A stretch of 14,938 nt of DNA from Euryarchaeota archaeon UBA257 (lineage in GTDB: Archaea; Thermoplasmatota; Poseidoniia; Poseidoniales; Thalassarchaeaceae): positions 1-14,938 of the forward strand of contig DAJO01000005.1 in NCBI GenBank assembly GCA_002498985.1, in the 5' to 3' direction. Numbering within the stretch: position 1 is the stretch's first letter; the number at the start of each line of letters is the position of its first letter. Positions 8,522 to 14,698 of the stretch are shown in pieces. A model generated the notes under the pieces. It worked only from the letters and a program-made list of their open reading frames with translations. It was not told the origin of the DNA and ran no database searches. The position numbers and the translations under genes are program-made.

Positions 8522-8564
8522 CTTGGTAGCCGCTCAGATCGCCCATCACTCGCGATACCCAAGG
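8521..8564 (-). promoter_or_regulatory. Hairpin overlapping the prsW start codon
   Basis: On the minus strand CCTTGGGTA (8564-8556) pairs with TACCAAGG (8528-8521), with one bulged G, enclosing a second TCGC/GCGA pairing. The 3' arm ends on the first base of the GTG start of prsW. This fold cannot coexist with the GTCGC/GCGGC stem of the overlapping box C/D-like unit, so the segment has two mutually exclusive structures. Regulation of translation is inference. Confidence 0.35.
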
Positions 8565-8593
8565 CATCCGGTGCGGTTCCTCATCACTGCGAC
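8529..8593 (-). ncRNA. Candidate box C/D-like small RNA or structured leader of prsW
   Basis: This stretch is clearly richer in G+C than its surroundings and lies between the zinc-ribbon gene and prsW. On the minus strand a stem GTCGC/GCGGC flanks a perfect box C (GTGATGA, 8587-8581) and box D (CTGA, 8537-8534), giving a 65-nt unit of normal box C/D size. The 12 bases before box D (GTGATGGGCGAT) pair, with one mismatch and one wobble, with the universal SSU rRNA decoding-region sequence ACCGCCCGTCAC, and the fifth base faces C1402 (E. coli numbering). Boxes C' and D' are not clear. A TATA-like TTTTTATC lies at about 8633-8641, roughly 25 bases ahead of a possible start near 8612. The alternative is a protein-coding or purely leader role. 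Confidence 0.4.
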
Positions 8594-8637
8594 AGTAATA
8601 GCGGAGAGATTGTAACATATTGGATTTACGATAAAAA

Positions 8638-8892
8638 TTAGGCAATAGCGCCACACGAACCACAAAAAATTTCTTTACGATTATTATCTTTCTGCATACT
8701 CCATTCTCCACATGCCGGACAAGGAGGTAAGCCTCTCTCACTAGGAGCAACTAAGGGTCCGCGACGAGGCTTCTTTTTTGAGGGGCGAAACCAACCTTTT
8801 TTTGGTCTTCTAACTTTTGGCACAGTGTCACCTGTACTGCGAGATGTCCAATCATTCAAGATTGTTATCATACCGACTAGATGATTTACCAT
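8638..8892 (-). CDS. Small basic zinc-ribbon protein, unknown function
   Basis: 84 aa from the ATG at 8892, or 77 aa from the ATG at 8871; both fit and no clear promoter decides. The centre is highly basic (VRRPKKGWFRPSKKKPRR), and the C-terminus carries two CxxC pairs (C58/C61 in PCPACG and C77/C80 in FCGSCG), a zinc-ribbon knuckle pattern. The basic part suggests contact with nucleic acid. A longer upstream frame reaching 8988 would overlap the divergent oxidase gene and looks spurious. I do not recognise the family. It is divergent from the D-amino-acid oxidase gene, only 16 bases between the two start codons. Confidence 0.62.
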   Translation of the reverse strand: MVNHLVGMITILNDWTSRSTGDTVPKVRRPKKGWFRPSKKKPRRGPLVAPSERGLPPCPACGEWSMQKDNNRKEIFCGSCGAIA

Positions 8893-8908
8893 ACCTCTAT
8901 TGCAACTC

Positions 8909-9850
8909 ATGGACATTACTGTACTAGGTGCGGGAGTTTCTGGAATTACTACTGCAATCAGACTCTTGGAGTCTGGATTCAAAGTCACTATCTTAACAAG
9001 AAATATGAGTCCTAATACTGTTTCTGATGTTGCAGCTGCGTGGTGGTATCCATTTCTTGCGGAACCCGTAGAGAAAACAAATAAATGGTCTTCTGAAACA
9101 TTCTACGAATTAATTAGACTGAAAAATGAAGAAAATGTGGATTGTATAACTTTACGCTTAGGAAGAGAATACTTGAAAGAAAAATGTGAATTACCAGGTT
9201 GGAGTTCAGAAATCCCTCATTTCAGAATACTTGAAGATTCAGAGATTATTAATGGTTATAATTTCGGATGGGAAATTGAAGCGCCAGTTATTGAAATGAA
9301 TCATTACATGCCTTGGTTACTAGCGAAATTTGAAAAATTGGGAGGGCTATATGAATTAAGAGAATTTTCTTCATTACAAGAAGTACCAGGTGAAATAATA
9401 GTCAATTGTTGCGGACTTGGTGGAAGAGATTTATGCAATGATAGAGAACTAAGGCCAGTAAGAGGCCAGGTTGTTTACATCAAACAGGATCCAGGATTTG
9501 GAAGATTTGATCAAAAACCTGAAACACTAACTTACACAATTCCTCGAAGAGATGTAACAGTTCTTGGAGGAACTGCTCAAAAAGATGATTGGGAAGAAAA
9601 TATTAGACCAGAAGATACGGAAACAATTCTTTCGAAATGTGAAGAATTATGGCCCGAATTAAATAGAGATAATATTGTAGGTACTGCTGTAGGGTTGAGG
9701 CCATCTCGCTATGAAGTTAGACTGGAAGAAGAAATGATAAATGGCAAAAAAGTAATTCATAATTATGGCCATGGAGGAGCCGGAGTGACTCTTTCTTGGG
9801 GATGTGCTGATGAAATTGTCGAAATGATAAAAATCAGTATGCAGATTTAG
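8909..9850 (+). CDS. FAD-dependent D-amino-acid oxidase family protein (DAO/DASPO)
   Basis: A 313-residue flavoenzyme expected to oxidise D-amino acids to 2-oxo acids with release of ammonia and hydrogen peroxide. An N-terminal FAD-binding Rossmann motif (GAGVSG, 7-12) is followed by AAAWWYP (42-48), typical of DAO proteins. RPVRGQ (182-187), YTIPR (Tyr209, at the place of the active-site tyrosine), GLRPSR (Arg264, at the place of the substrate-carboxylate arginine) and HNYGHGGAGVTLSWG (284-298) complete the family pattern. The ATG at 8909 is chosen over a TTG three codons earlier because the FAD motif begins directly after it. The 3' end overlaps the convergent glutamine synthetase gene by 17 bases. 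Whether neutral or acidic D-amino acids are the substrate cannot be decided here. Confidence 0.87.
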   Translation: MDITVLGAGVSGITTAIRLLESGFKVTILTRNMSPNTVSDVAAAWWYPFLAEPVEKTNKWSSETFYELIRLKNEENVDCITLRLGREYLKEKCELPGWSSEIPHFRILEDSEIINGYNFGWEIEAPVIEMNHYMPWLLAKFEKLGGLYELREFSSLQEVPGEIIVNCCGLGGRDLCNDRELRPVRGQVVYIKQDPGFGRFDQKPETLTYTIPRRDVTVLGGTAQKDDWEENIRPEDTETILSKCEELWPELNRDNIVGTAVGLRPSRYEVRLEEEMINGKKVIHNYGHGGAGVTLSWGCADEIVEMIKISMQI

Positions 9851-10847
9851 TAGTGCTAATCACAACAGCGCCGATTTTGTATGGATCACCATTTGATGCA
9901 GGTCTCCTGTCTTCAAGTCGACCTTTCCAACCATCTTCTATTGTTCCTATAGGAATACGTATGGATGCTCCACGATCAGATACACCAAAAGAAAACTGAT
10001 CAATTGATTGTGTTTCATGGAGACCGGTTAAGCGTAGCTCATTGTGAGCGCCATAAACCGACATATGTTTCTCGATATTTCTACCAAAAGCTTCACAGAT
10101 ATTTGTGAAAAGTGCCTCTCCACCCTCATCCCTCATTTTACCATCGCTGAAATTGACATGCATTCCTGAACCATTCCAATCACCTTGAATAGGTTTAGGA
10201 TGATACTCAATATAATATCCATATTTCTCAGTCAATCTATCTAATAAATATCTAGCAACCCATAATTCGTCACCTGCTTTTTTCGCACCTTTAGCAAATA
10301 TCTGAAACTCCCATTGACCGCAGGCAACCTCTTGATTGATTCCTTCAAAATTGATACCAGCCTCTAGGCACAAGTCTGCATGCTCTTCAACTAGACCTCT
10401 CCCATGAGTATTTTTTCCACCAACAGAACAGTAGTAAAGTCCCTGAGGCCCAGGATACCCACCAACTGGGAAACCTAAAGGAAGTTGTGTATCCACATCC
10501 ATAATGAAATACTCCTGTTCATAACCAAACCAGAAGTCATCATCATCTTCTTCTATTGTTGCTCTACCATTACTTGGATGGGGGGTTCCGTCAGCATTCA
10601 ATACTTCACACATAACAAGAAAACCGTCGATTCTCTGTGGATCCGGGTAAATAGCTACAGGCTTCAACAAACAATCTGAACTACCACCTTCTGCTTGTTT
10701 TGTGGAGGAACCATCGAATGACCACATTGGACAGTCTCCAACATCTCCAGAGAAATTTTTCTTGACTAATGTTTTGCTCCTCATATTCTGAGTAGGTTCA
10801 TATCCATCTAGCCATATGTATTCGAGTTTCGCTTTATCCGTTACCAT
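9834..10847 (-). CDS. glnA: Glutamine synthetase, type II (eukaryote-like GSII)
   Basis: It makes glutamine from glutamate, ammonia and ATP in the cytoplasm. At 337 aa it has the short GSII length rather than about 440-470 aa for GSI. GSII hallmarks are clear: EYIWLDG near the N-terminus, MRSKT, WSFDGSSTKQAEG (42-54), EQEYF (metal-binding Glu), GGYPGPQGLYYC, GINQEVACGQWEFQI, NGSGMHVNFS (225-234), HNELRLTGLHETQSIDQFS and LEDRRPASNGDPY. No GSI adenylylation-loop or regulatory features are seen. The ATG at 10847 is chosen because GSII alignments begin close to EYIWLDG and a TATA-like AAATAATAA sits 28 bases upstream, suggesting a leaderless message; a TTG at 10892 would add 15 residues. Convergent with the oxidase gene. 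Confidence 0.93.
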   Translation of the reverse strand: MVTDKAKLEYIWLDGYEPTQNMRSKTLVKKNFSGDVGDCPMWSFDGSSTKQAEGGSSDCLLKPVAIYPDPQRIDGFLVMCEVLNADGTPHPSNGRATIEEDDDDFWFGYEQEYFIMDVDTQLPLGFPVGGYPGPQGLYYCSVGGKNTHGRGLVEEHADLCLEAGINFEGINQEVACGQWEFQIFAKGAKKAGDELWVARYLLDRLTEKYGYYIEYHPKPIQGDWNGSGMHVNFSDGKMRDEGGEALFTNICEAFGRNIEKHMSVYGAHNELRLTGLHETQSIDQFSFGVSDRGASIRIPIGTIEDGWKGRLEDRRPASNGDPYKIGAVVISTTKSAY

Positions 10848-10870
10848 AAATGCACGACATAGTGCTAGGC

Positions 10871-10879
10871 TTATTATTT
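10871..10879 (-). promoter_or_regulatory. TATA-like box for glutamine synthetase; AT-rich spacer beyond
   Basis: The minus strand reads AAATAATAA, centred 28 bases before the ATG at 10847. The remaining spacer (about 10880-11125) is roughly four-fifths A+T and holds several further TATA-like stretches and the inverted repeat at 11041-11071. I see no gene in it and no clear nitrogen-regulator operator of the GGAA-N6-TTCC type. Confidence 0.42.
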
Positions 10880-11040
10880 GTTCGATTGGCAAAATATTAG
10901 ATTGTATAATACCTTATATGATAATAAAAATAAATAATATTATACATATGACTATTAATAAGTGTATTTTTTGTTAATTTGTCTTTTTAAGTTATTAGCA
11001 TTAAATAGGAAATAAGGGCAAATGTATATTCTGAAAATAA

Positions 11041-11071
11041 TATTTCTCAGAGTTGGAATGAGTTAGAAATA
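11041..11071. repeat. Inverted repeat TATTTCT...AGAAATA
   Basis: Two perfect 7-base arms (11041-11047 and 11065-11071) are separated by 17 bases; an alternative pairing TATTT-CTCA with TGAG-(4-nt bulge)-AAATA is also possible. It lies between glutamine synthetase and tRNA-Ala, far upstream of the glutamine synthetase start. It could be an operator or chance in AT-rich DNA. Confidence 0.25.
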
Positions 11072-11085
11072 GTATTTTTCTACGA

Positions 11086-11107
11086 GAAAAAAATAAATTG
11101 AAAAAGG
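11086..11107 (-). terminator. T-rich terminator after tRNA-Ala
   Basis: The minus strand downstream of the tRNA has two T tracts, CCCTTTTTC and ATTTTTTTCTC, 20-40 bases after the CCA end. Archaeal RNA polymerase terminates on T-rich tracts without a needed hairpin, so this fits. Confidence 0.42.
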
Positions 11108-11125
11108 GAATTATGCATTATCATA

Positions 11126-11202
11126 TGGTGGACGAGCCGAGATTTGAACTCGGGGCCTCTTCTTAGCCAAAGAAGCGCGCTTCCAAGCTGCGCCACACGC
11201 CC
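11126..11202 (-). tRNA. tRNA-Ala (GGC anticodon), intronless, encoded CCA
   Basis: A 77-nt cloverleaf on the minus strand: acceptor GGGCGTG/CTCGTCC with the alanine identity pair G3-U70 and a U6-U67 mismatch; D stem GCGC/GCGC; anticodon stem CTTCT/AGAAG with loop TTGGCTA, reading GGC (11168-11166); T stem CCGAG/CTCGG with TTCAAAT; discriminator A and gene-encoded CCA. U at position 37, where a purine is almost universal, is odd. The G3-U70 pair and the GGC anticodon agree on alanine. Confidence 0.85.
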
Positions 11203-11227
11203 AATAAACATCGGACTTACGACGGCC

Positions 11228-11234
11228 ATTTAAG
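11228..11234. promoter_or_regulatory. Shared TATA-like ATTTAAG between tRNA-Ala and the metallopeptidase
   Basis: This near-palindromic element is centred about 25 bases before the plus-strand ATG at 11256 and about 29 bases before the first base of the minus-strand tRNA-Ala. It is the only good TATA candidate correctly placed for both divergent genes, so it may direct transcription both ways. Confidence 0.4.
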
Positions 11235-11255
11235 GGAAATGGAGCAGGCAGGGGT

Positions 11256-11810
11256 ATGTCCAGTGCAGGGGGAGATGAGAGAGATGACAAACTATTACCT
11301 TCTAATCCTGATTTTCCAGAAGATCTAATCCATTTATTGAAAGAAAAACTGGATAAAAAGGAAGCACCTTTTCTCAAATATCTAGGGAAAAATCTGACCC
11401 TAGTTTGGATTGATGAAAATGACTCAAGACTGGGGATGACACGTTTTGAGTATAGTGCTAATGAATTGTTTCGAAGAAGAAAGTTAAGATTGTCATGTGG
11501 GCCCGTGACTATCGGCCTTAATCCTATGTTGAATAGAGATTTGGCTCTTTACAAGCATACCCTATCTCATGAACTGTTGCACGCATCAGGTTTATTGGAT
11601 CATGGAGAGATTCACGCTAACTTAGTTAGAGAGATTGCCCCTGCACCAAAGTTAGCAGATTCTTTAGTATTACAAGAAATGAGAGAAAGAGTCCTTGAAA
11701 AATTACCAGAAAGGCAGTGGATTTGTGGAGATTGTGGTTACACTTGGGAGAGGAAAAGAGTATCTATGCCGGCTAGATGTCCAAAATGTGCTAAACCATT
11801 CAAATCATGA
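11256..11810 (+). CDS. SprT/metzincin-like zinc metallopeptidase with C-terminal zinc ribbon
   Basis: A 184-residue soluble protein. The catalytic motif is HELLHASGLLDHGEIH (H105-H120): HExxH with a downstream His or Asp as the third zinc ligand. The spacing fits both HExxHxxGxxD metzincins and SprT/Spartan-like peptidases. The C-terminal zinc ribbon with C157/C160 and C175/C178 (ICGDCG...CPKC) and the short length are typical of SprT-like proteins, which in eukaryotes (SPRTN/Wss1) clear DNA-protein crosslinks. An archaeal role in such repair is inference. No signal peptide or membrane helix is present, so it acts in the cytoplasm. The ATG at 11256 is supported by the TATA-like element 25 bases upstream, which suggests a leaderless message. 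Confidence 0.75.
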   Translation: MSSAGGDERDDKLLPSNPDFPEDLIHLLKEKLDKKEAPFLKYLGKNLTLVWIDENDSRLGMTRFEYSANELFRRRKLRLSCGPVTIGLNPMLNRDLALYKHTLSHELLHASGLLDHGEIHANLVREIAPAPKLADSLVLQEMRERVLEKLPERQWICGDCGYTWERKRVSMPARCPKCAKPFKS

Positions 11811-11849
11811 AACGCATAATCATAATATGTCAAACGTACACGGTACAAC

Positions 11850-12626
11850 ATGGAAATACCAAGTAACATATCTGAGATAGAAGATTTGTTTGAATTAATA
11901 ATTAGGGAATCTTATCCTACTCTAGGGGCAATAATTGCGATTTCTGTCTACTCTGTATTTGTATTTATTTTTTATAGAGCATTGGCAAAAAGAGATTTAA
12001 TCACGCTTAATCTAAATCATTACTCAGACAATCTTTCGGGAAGATTTAAAAAATATTCTAGAACAATTTTCTTTGTCCTTCAATATATTGTCTTTGTACC
12101 GGTACTAATTACATTCTGGACTTTGGTTTTAGCAATCATATTGACTTTGTTATCTCCAGATGCTGACCACTCACGTAATGCACTAATCGCAACATCTGTG
12201 GTGGGCGCGGTAAGAATTCTTTCGTATTGGACTGAGGATTTATCTAGAGACGTAGCCAAAATGCTACCTTTCGGAGTGTTGGGTGTATTTTTAGTGGGGG
12301 ATGCACAGGTCCAAATCTCCGAGATTGAAGAATTATTTAATGGATTAAATGAAATCGCGACATCTTTTATTAGTAGCCTATTTTTGATTGCTGTTTTAGA
12401 AAGTATACTTAGAAGTTTATCTGCAATAATAAGTGTATTTTCTTTGAGAAGAAAGAACCTACGTCAAAAGAAAGAAATTGCAAAAAAAATAGGGCGGACG
12501 GTCAAAGATATTAGAAGCGACATATCTGATGATGGTGCCTTAAATTACAGTGCTGGAGCAGATGTAGATCAAATGCAAGAGGTATTAGAGGACGCTGTCG
12601 ATAGCCTCCTTCAGGAAAATGTTTGA
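11850..12626 (+). CDS. Unrecognised integral membrane protein
   Basis: 258 residues with hydrophobic helices at about 24-44, 74-101, 108-126, 138-150 and 168-198, and a charged, probably cytoplasmic C-terminal tail (about 199-258) that starts with a basic run (LRRKNLRQKKEIAKKIGR) and ends acidic, with a helix likely able to form a coiled coil (DQMQEVLEDAVDSLLQ). The arrangement of a loop between helices and a charged tail recalls small mechanosensitive-channel-like proteins, but I see no clear MscS signature, so no function is given. A TATA-like CATAATATG 25 bases before the ATG suggests its own promoter rather than read-through from the metallopeptidase 39 bases upstream. Confidence 0.72.
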   Translation: MEIPSNISEIEDLFELIIRESYPTLGAIIAISVYSVFVFIFYRALAKRDLITLNLNHYSDNLSGRFKKYSRTIFFVLQYIVFVPVLITFWTLVLAIILTLLSPDADHSRNALIATSVVGAVRILSYWTEDLSRDVAKMLPFGVLGVFLVGDAQVQISEIEELFNGLNEIATSFISSLFLIAVLESILRSLSAIISVFSLRRKNLRQKKEIAKKIGRTVKDIRSDISDDGALNYSAGADVDQMQEVLEDAVDSLLQENV

Positions 12627-12667
12627 GGTGTAGGGTTCATCAAAGAGATACTGCCGCGTCAGCCCAA

Positions 12668-12744
12668 GGGCGATTGGTGTAGTCTGGATATCATATCGGC
12701 CTTCTAAGCCGATGACATGGGTTCGAATCCTGTATCGCCCACCA
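12668..12744 (+). tRNA. tRNA-Arg (TCT anticodon), intronless, encoded CCA
   Basis: Acceptor stem GGGCGAT/ATCGCCC is perfect. The D arm is weak (GTGT with TCAT). The anticodon stem TCGGC/GCCGA carries loop CTTCTAA, which reads TCT for arginine AGA/AGG codons. The T arm ATGGG/CCTGT holds TTCGAAT. Discriminator A and CCA are gene-encoded. It follows the membrane protein gene by 41 bases. AGA is visibly the favourite arginine codon in this AT-rich window, so this tRNA should be heavily used. Confidence 0.92.
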
Positions 12745-12796
12745 CTAAAGATAATTATTTCCATCATTAGAGTTATCTCTTACAATACAAATCGCT

Positions 12797-12803
12797 CATA
12801 TAG
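12797..12803 (+). promoter_or_regulatory. TATA-like CATATAG for the eL41-like gene
   Basis: Centred about 26 bases before the ATG at 12826, placed for a leaderless transcript. Confidence 0.4.
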
Positions 12804-12825
12804 GGGCAGTAGGTCGGCGGGCTGC

Positions 12826-12933
12826 ATGAAGCGAGGTTCACGTGCCTGGAAGAAGCAAGGAAACCAACGCTGGAAATGGCGTAAGAAGAAACTTCGTCGC
12901 CGAAAAGCATCTAGAAAGAGAGCAAAACAGTGA
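12826..12933 (+). CDS. rpl41e: Ribosomal protein eL41-like (very short, basic)
   Basis: A 35-codon gene, too short for most gene finders. The translated C-terminal half, KWRKKKLRRRKASRKRAKQ, matches the pattern of eL41, the roughly 25-residue arginine/lysine peptide of the large ribosomal subunit of eukaryotes and many archaea (consensus near M-x-KWRKKRMRRLKRKRRKMR). The first 15 residues (MKRGSRAWKKQGNQR) are an extension not found in the usual short form. Twenty of 35 residues are Arg, Lys or His, and the gene is richer in G+C and CGN codons than its neighbours, as expected for a highly expressed ribosomal gene. No other in-frame start exists between the preceding tRNA and this ATG. The main alternative is a different small basic nucleic-acid-binding peptide. 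Confidence 0.6.
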   Translation: MKRGSRAWKKQGNQRWKWRKKKLRRRKASRKRAKQ

Positions 12934-12997
12934 TTTTGCTACAATAATCATCTTTCTAGAAGTAGAAAAATTATTTTGATTTAGCATCAATAATTTT

Positions 12998-13675
12998 CTA
13001 AATTTTAGAAATTAAATCATTTAAAGCACTTCTTGGGTCACTGACTTTGGTGACTCCACTAGCCAAAAGTACTCCGGAAGTACCTAAATTAATTGCTGCG
13101 AATACATCATCGCCATTTTTTACACCGGCTCCGCATAAAATTCCTACACTCTCGCTAATTTCGCGTATAGCTGCGGCTGTTCCGCTAACAATTTCAGGGT
13201 CAGCAGTAGTTACTGAAATTTCACCTCCTATTAATTCAGGAGGTTCAACTGCTACATAATTAGGTTCTAATGCTGACAATGCTCTTGCTTCTTCAATATC
13301 AGCAGCACAAGCGCAAACTGTGAAATCTTCTGGAACACTGTCTAAGAGCATCGCAATGTGTTCGATAGATACTTTATGTTCTGCATGATTAATCAGAGTC
13401 CCTTTAGCACCTCTACATGCCGCTGTATCTGGGTGTAACCAACCAGTATTTGAACCAAAGTTTATTGGATCTAGATGTTGAGTCCAGACTTCTAAGTTAG
13501 GTGCTGCTGAAACGACAGAAGATAAATCAAAAGCAGATACTACCGCAACCATACGTGCATTTGTCTCTAAATCTTGCATTATTACTGCCAATTCTTCAGC
13601 AGCAACACCGTGAGCCTCTTGATAAGTTTTGAAATTAACAACGATTAGAGTGTCGTTCATAGAACTGCGAGACAT
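12998..13675 (-). CDS. tpiA: Triosephosphate isomerase, archaeal type
   Basis: It interconverts dihydroxyacetone phosphate and glyceraldehyde 3-phosphate in glycolysis and gluconeogenesis. At 225 aa it has the compact archaeal length (about 220-230) rather than about 250. The active site is visible: N14 and K16 in VVNFKTY, the electrophilic His in INHAEHK (H97), the general base Glu in AVEPPELIGG (E144), and the phosphate-binding CGAGVKNGDD and GVLLASG segments. A TATA-like AGTATAATTTG sits about 31 bases before the ATG at 13675, overlapping the stop region of the upstream gene, which supports this start; a second ATG at 13660 would remove five residues. Confidence 0.94.
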   Translation of the reverse strand: MSRSSMNDTLIVVNFKTYQEAHGVAAEELAVIMQDLETNARMVAVVSAFDLSSVVSAAPNLEVWTQHLDPINFGSNTGWLHPDTAACRGAKGTLINHAEHKVSIEHIAMLLDSVPEDFTVCACAADIEEARALSALEPNYVAVEPPELIGGEISVTTADPEIVSGTAAAIREISESVGILCGAGVKNGDDVFAAINLGTSGVLLASGVTKVSDPRSALNDLISKI

Positions 13676-13702
13676 AATGCCGATATGATGATGACGGACA
13701 AA

Positions 13703-14671
13703 TTATACTATTTCGCCATGTCCTATGACCTTATCAGATATAACAGAGCCGCCTTTGATTATACTAGATTCTCCAATTAAACATCTCTGCAATTTACATC
13801 CTTCTCCAATTTTAGCCCCAGATAAAATTACACAGTCGAGAATTTCACAACCTTTACCAATAGACACATTGTTTGAAATAGATGAGCCAGTTATTTGATA
13901 TGGTTCATGTATGAATGCTTTATCAGAAATCCACGTATGCTTGTCATGTATAGCACCGATTTCGAATCTTTTGTTAGAAATACAAACTTGTACTGCTTCA
14001 ATAAATGACGAAGGAGTCCCAGCATCAACAAAATAGCCCTTAAATTCTAATCCAGCCATCTTCCCAGTTTTTGCGATTTCAGGAAATACTGCTCTTTCCA
14101 TACTATGCTTCTCTGACGAGAGAGATTTCAATACTTCTCTTTCAATTAGATAACACCCCGCATTAATCAGGTTCGAAAACTCTGTCCCTGGTTCAGGTTT
14201 TTCTTGAAATTTTGTAATCATTCCAGAGCCATCTAAGCCACATACTCCAAACCTACTAGGATCATCTACATGCCAAAGTGAAAGAGTAACTAAAGCATTC
14301 TTTTCTTTATGATGTGCCAATAAATCATTAACATCTACACTTGAAACAAGATCTCCATTCAAAATTAAGACTGGCCCTTCGCCAGTAAGATGTTCAAAAG
14401 TCTTTGAAATTGCGCCTCCGGTCCCTAAAGGCTCATCTTCAACTGAAATTATTACCTCAAAAGGAAGATTAGATGATGAAAAGAAACTCTGCATTTCATC
14501 GACACTATAACCCGCTGCAATAATTACTCTATCAACCATTTTAGTTGGAACACATTCAACTACCCTTTCTAGAAGAGTTTTATCTAAAACTGGGAGTAAC
14601 GGTTTTGCTCTTCCTTCAGTCCAAGGTCTCAACCTAGTACCAAATCCACCAGCAAGAACTACTACATCCAT
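13703..14671 (-). CDS. Sugar-1-phosphate nucleotidyltransferase with left-handed beta-helix tail
   Basis: 322 residues. The N-terminal Rossmann-like domain shows the nucleotidyltransferase signature GGFGTRLRPWT with a following K23-P, the EPLGTGGAI loop, the metal-binding Asp in LILNGD (D107), FQEKPE (157-159) and a second metal/substrate Asp in YFVDAGTP (D216). Residues about 245-322 are hexapeptide-like repeats of a left-handed beta-helix. It should make an NDP-sugar from a sugar 1-phosphate for surface glycans or glycolipids; mannose-1-phosphate guanylyltransferase or glucose-1-phosphate thymidylyltransferase-like activity are both possible. The tail lacks the clear acetyltransferase site of GlmU-type bifunctional enzymes. 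It lies 27 bases before tpiA on the same strand and is divergent from sucC. Confidence 0.87.
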   Translation of the reverse strand: MDVVVLAGGFGTRLRPWTEGRAKPLLPVLDKTLLERVVECVPTKMVDRVIIAAGYSVDEMQSFFSSSNLPFEVIISVEDEPLGTGGAISKTFEHLTGEGPVLILNGDLVSSVDVNDLLAHHKEKNALVTLSLWHVDDPSRFGVCGLDGSGMITKFQEKPEPGTEFSNLINAGCYLIEREVLKSLSSEKHSMERAVFPEIAKTGKMAGLEFKGYFVDAGTPSSFIEAVQVCISNKRFEIGAIHDKHTWISDKAFIHEPYQITGSSISNNVSIGKGCEILDCVILSGAKIGEGCKLQRCLIGESSIIKGGSVISDKVIGHGEIV

Positions 14672-14698
14672 ACTTCGCCGGATATGACAATAGATTTC

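Noticed and set aside
8514..8618. Small minus-strand frame of 34 codons (starts MLQSLRYYCRSDEE) ending 8 bases inside prsW.
   Set aside because: Its composition follows the GC-rich box C/D-like structure rather than the codon use of neighbouring genes, and no protein family is evident. A real leader peptide cannot be fully excluded.
8893..8988. N-terminal extension of the zinc-ribbon protein upstream of the ATG at 8892.
   Set aside because: It would lie antisense to the FAD-binding motif of the oxidase gene, and its residues look like shadow translation.
11111..11377. Minus-strand open frame over tRNA-Ala and the metallopeptidase start.
   Set aside because: It reads through the tRNA and antisense to a well-supported gene.
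11827..11880. Short frame of 17 codons (MSNVHGTTWKYQVTYLR) between the metallopeptidase and the membrane protein gene.
   Set aside because: It is too short, overlaps the start of the next gene and its ATG falls inside the TATA-like element of that gene.
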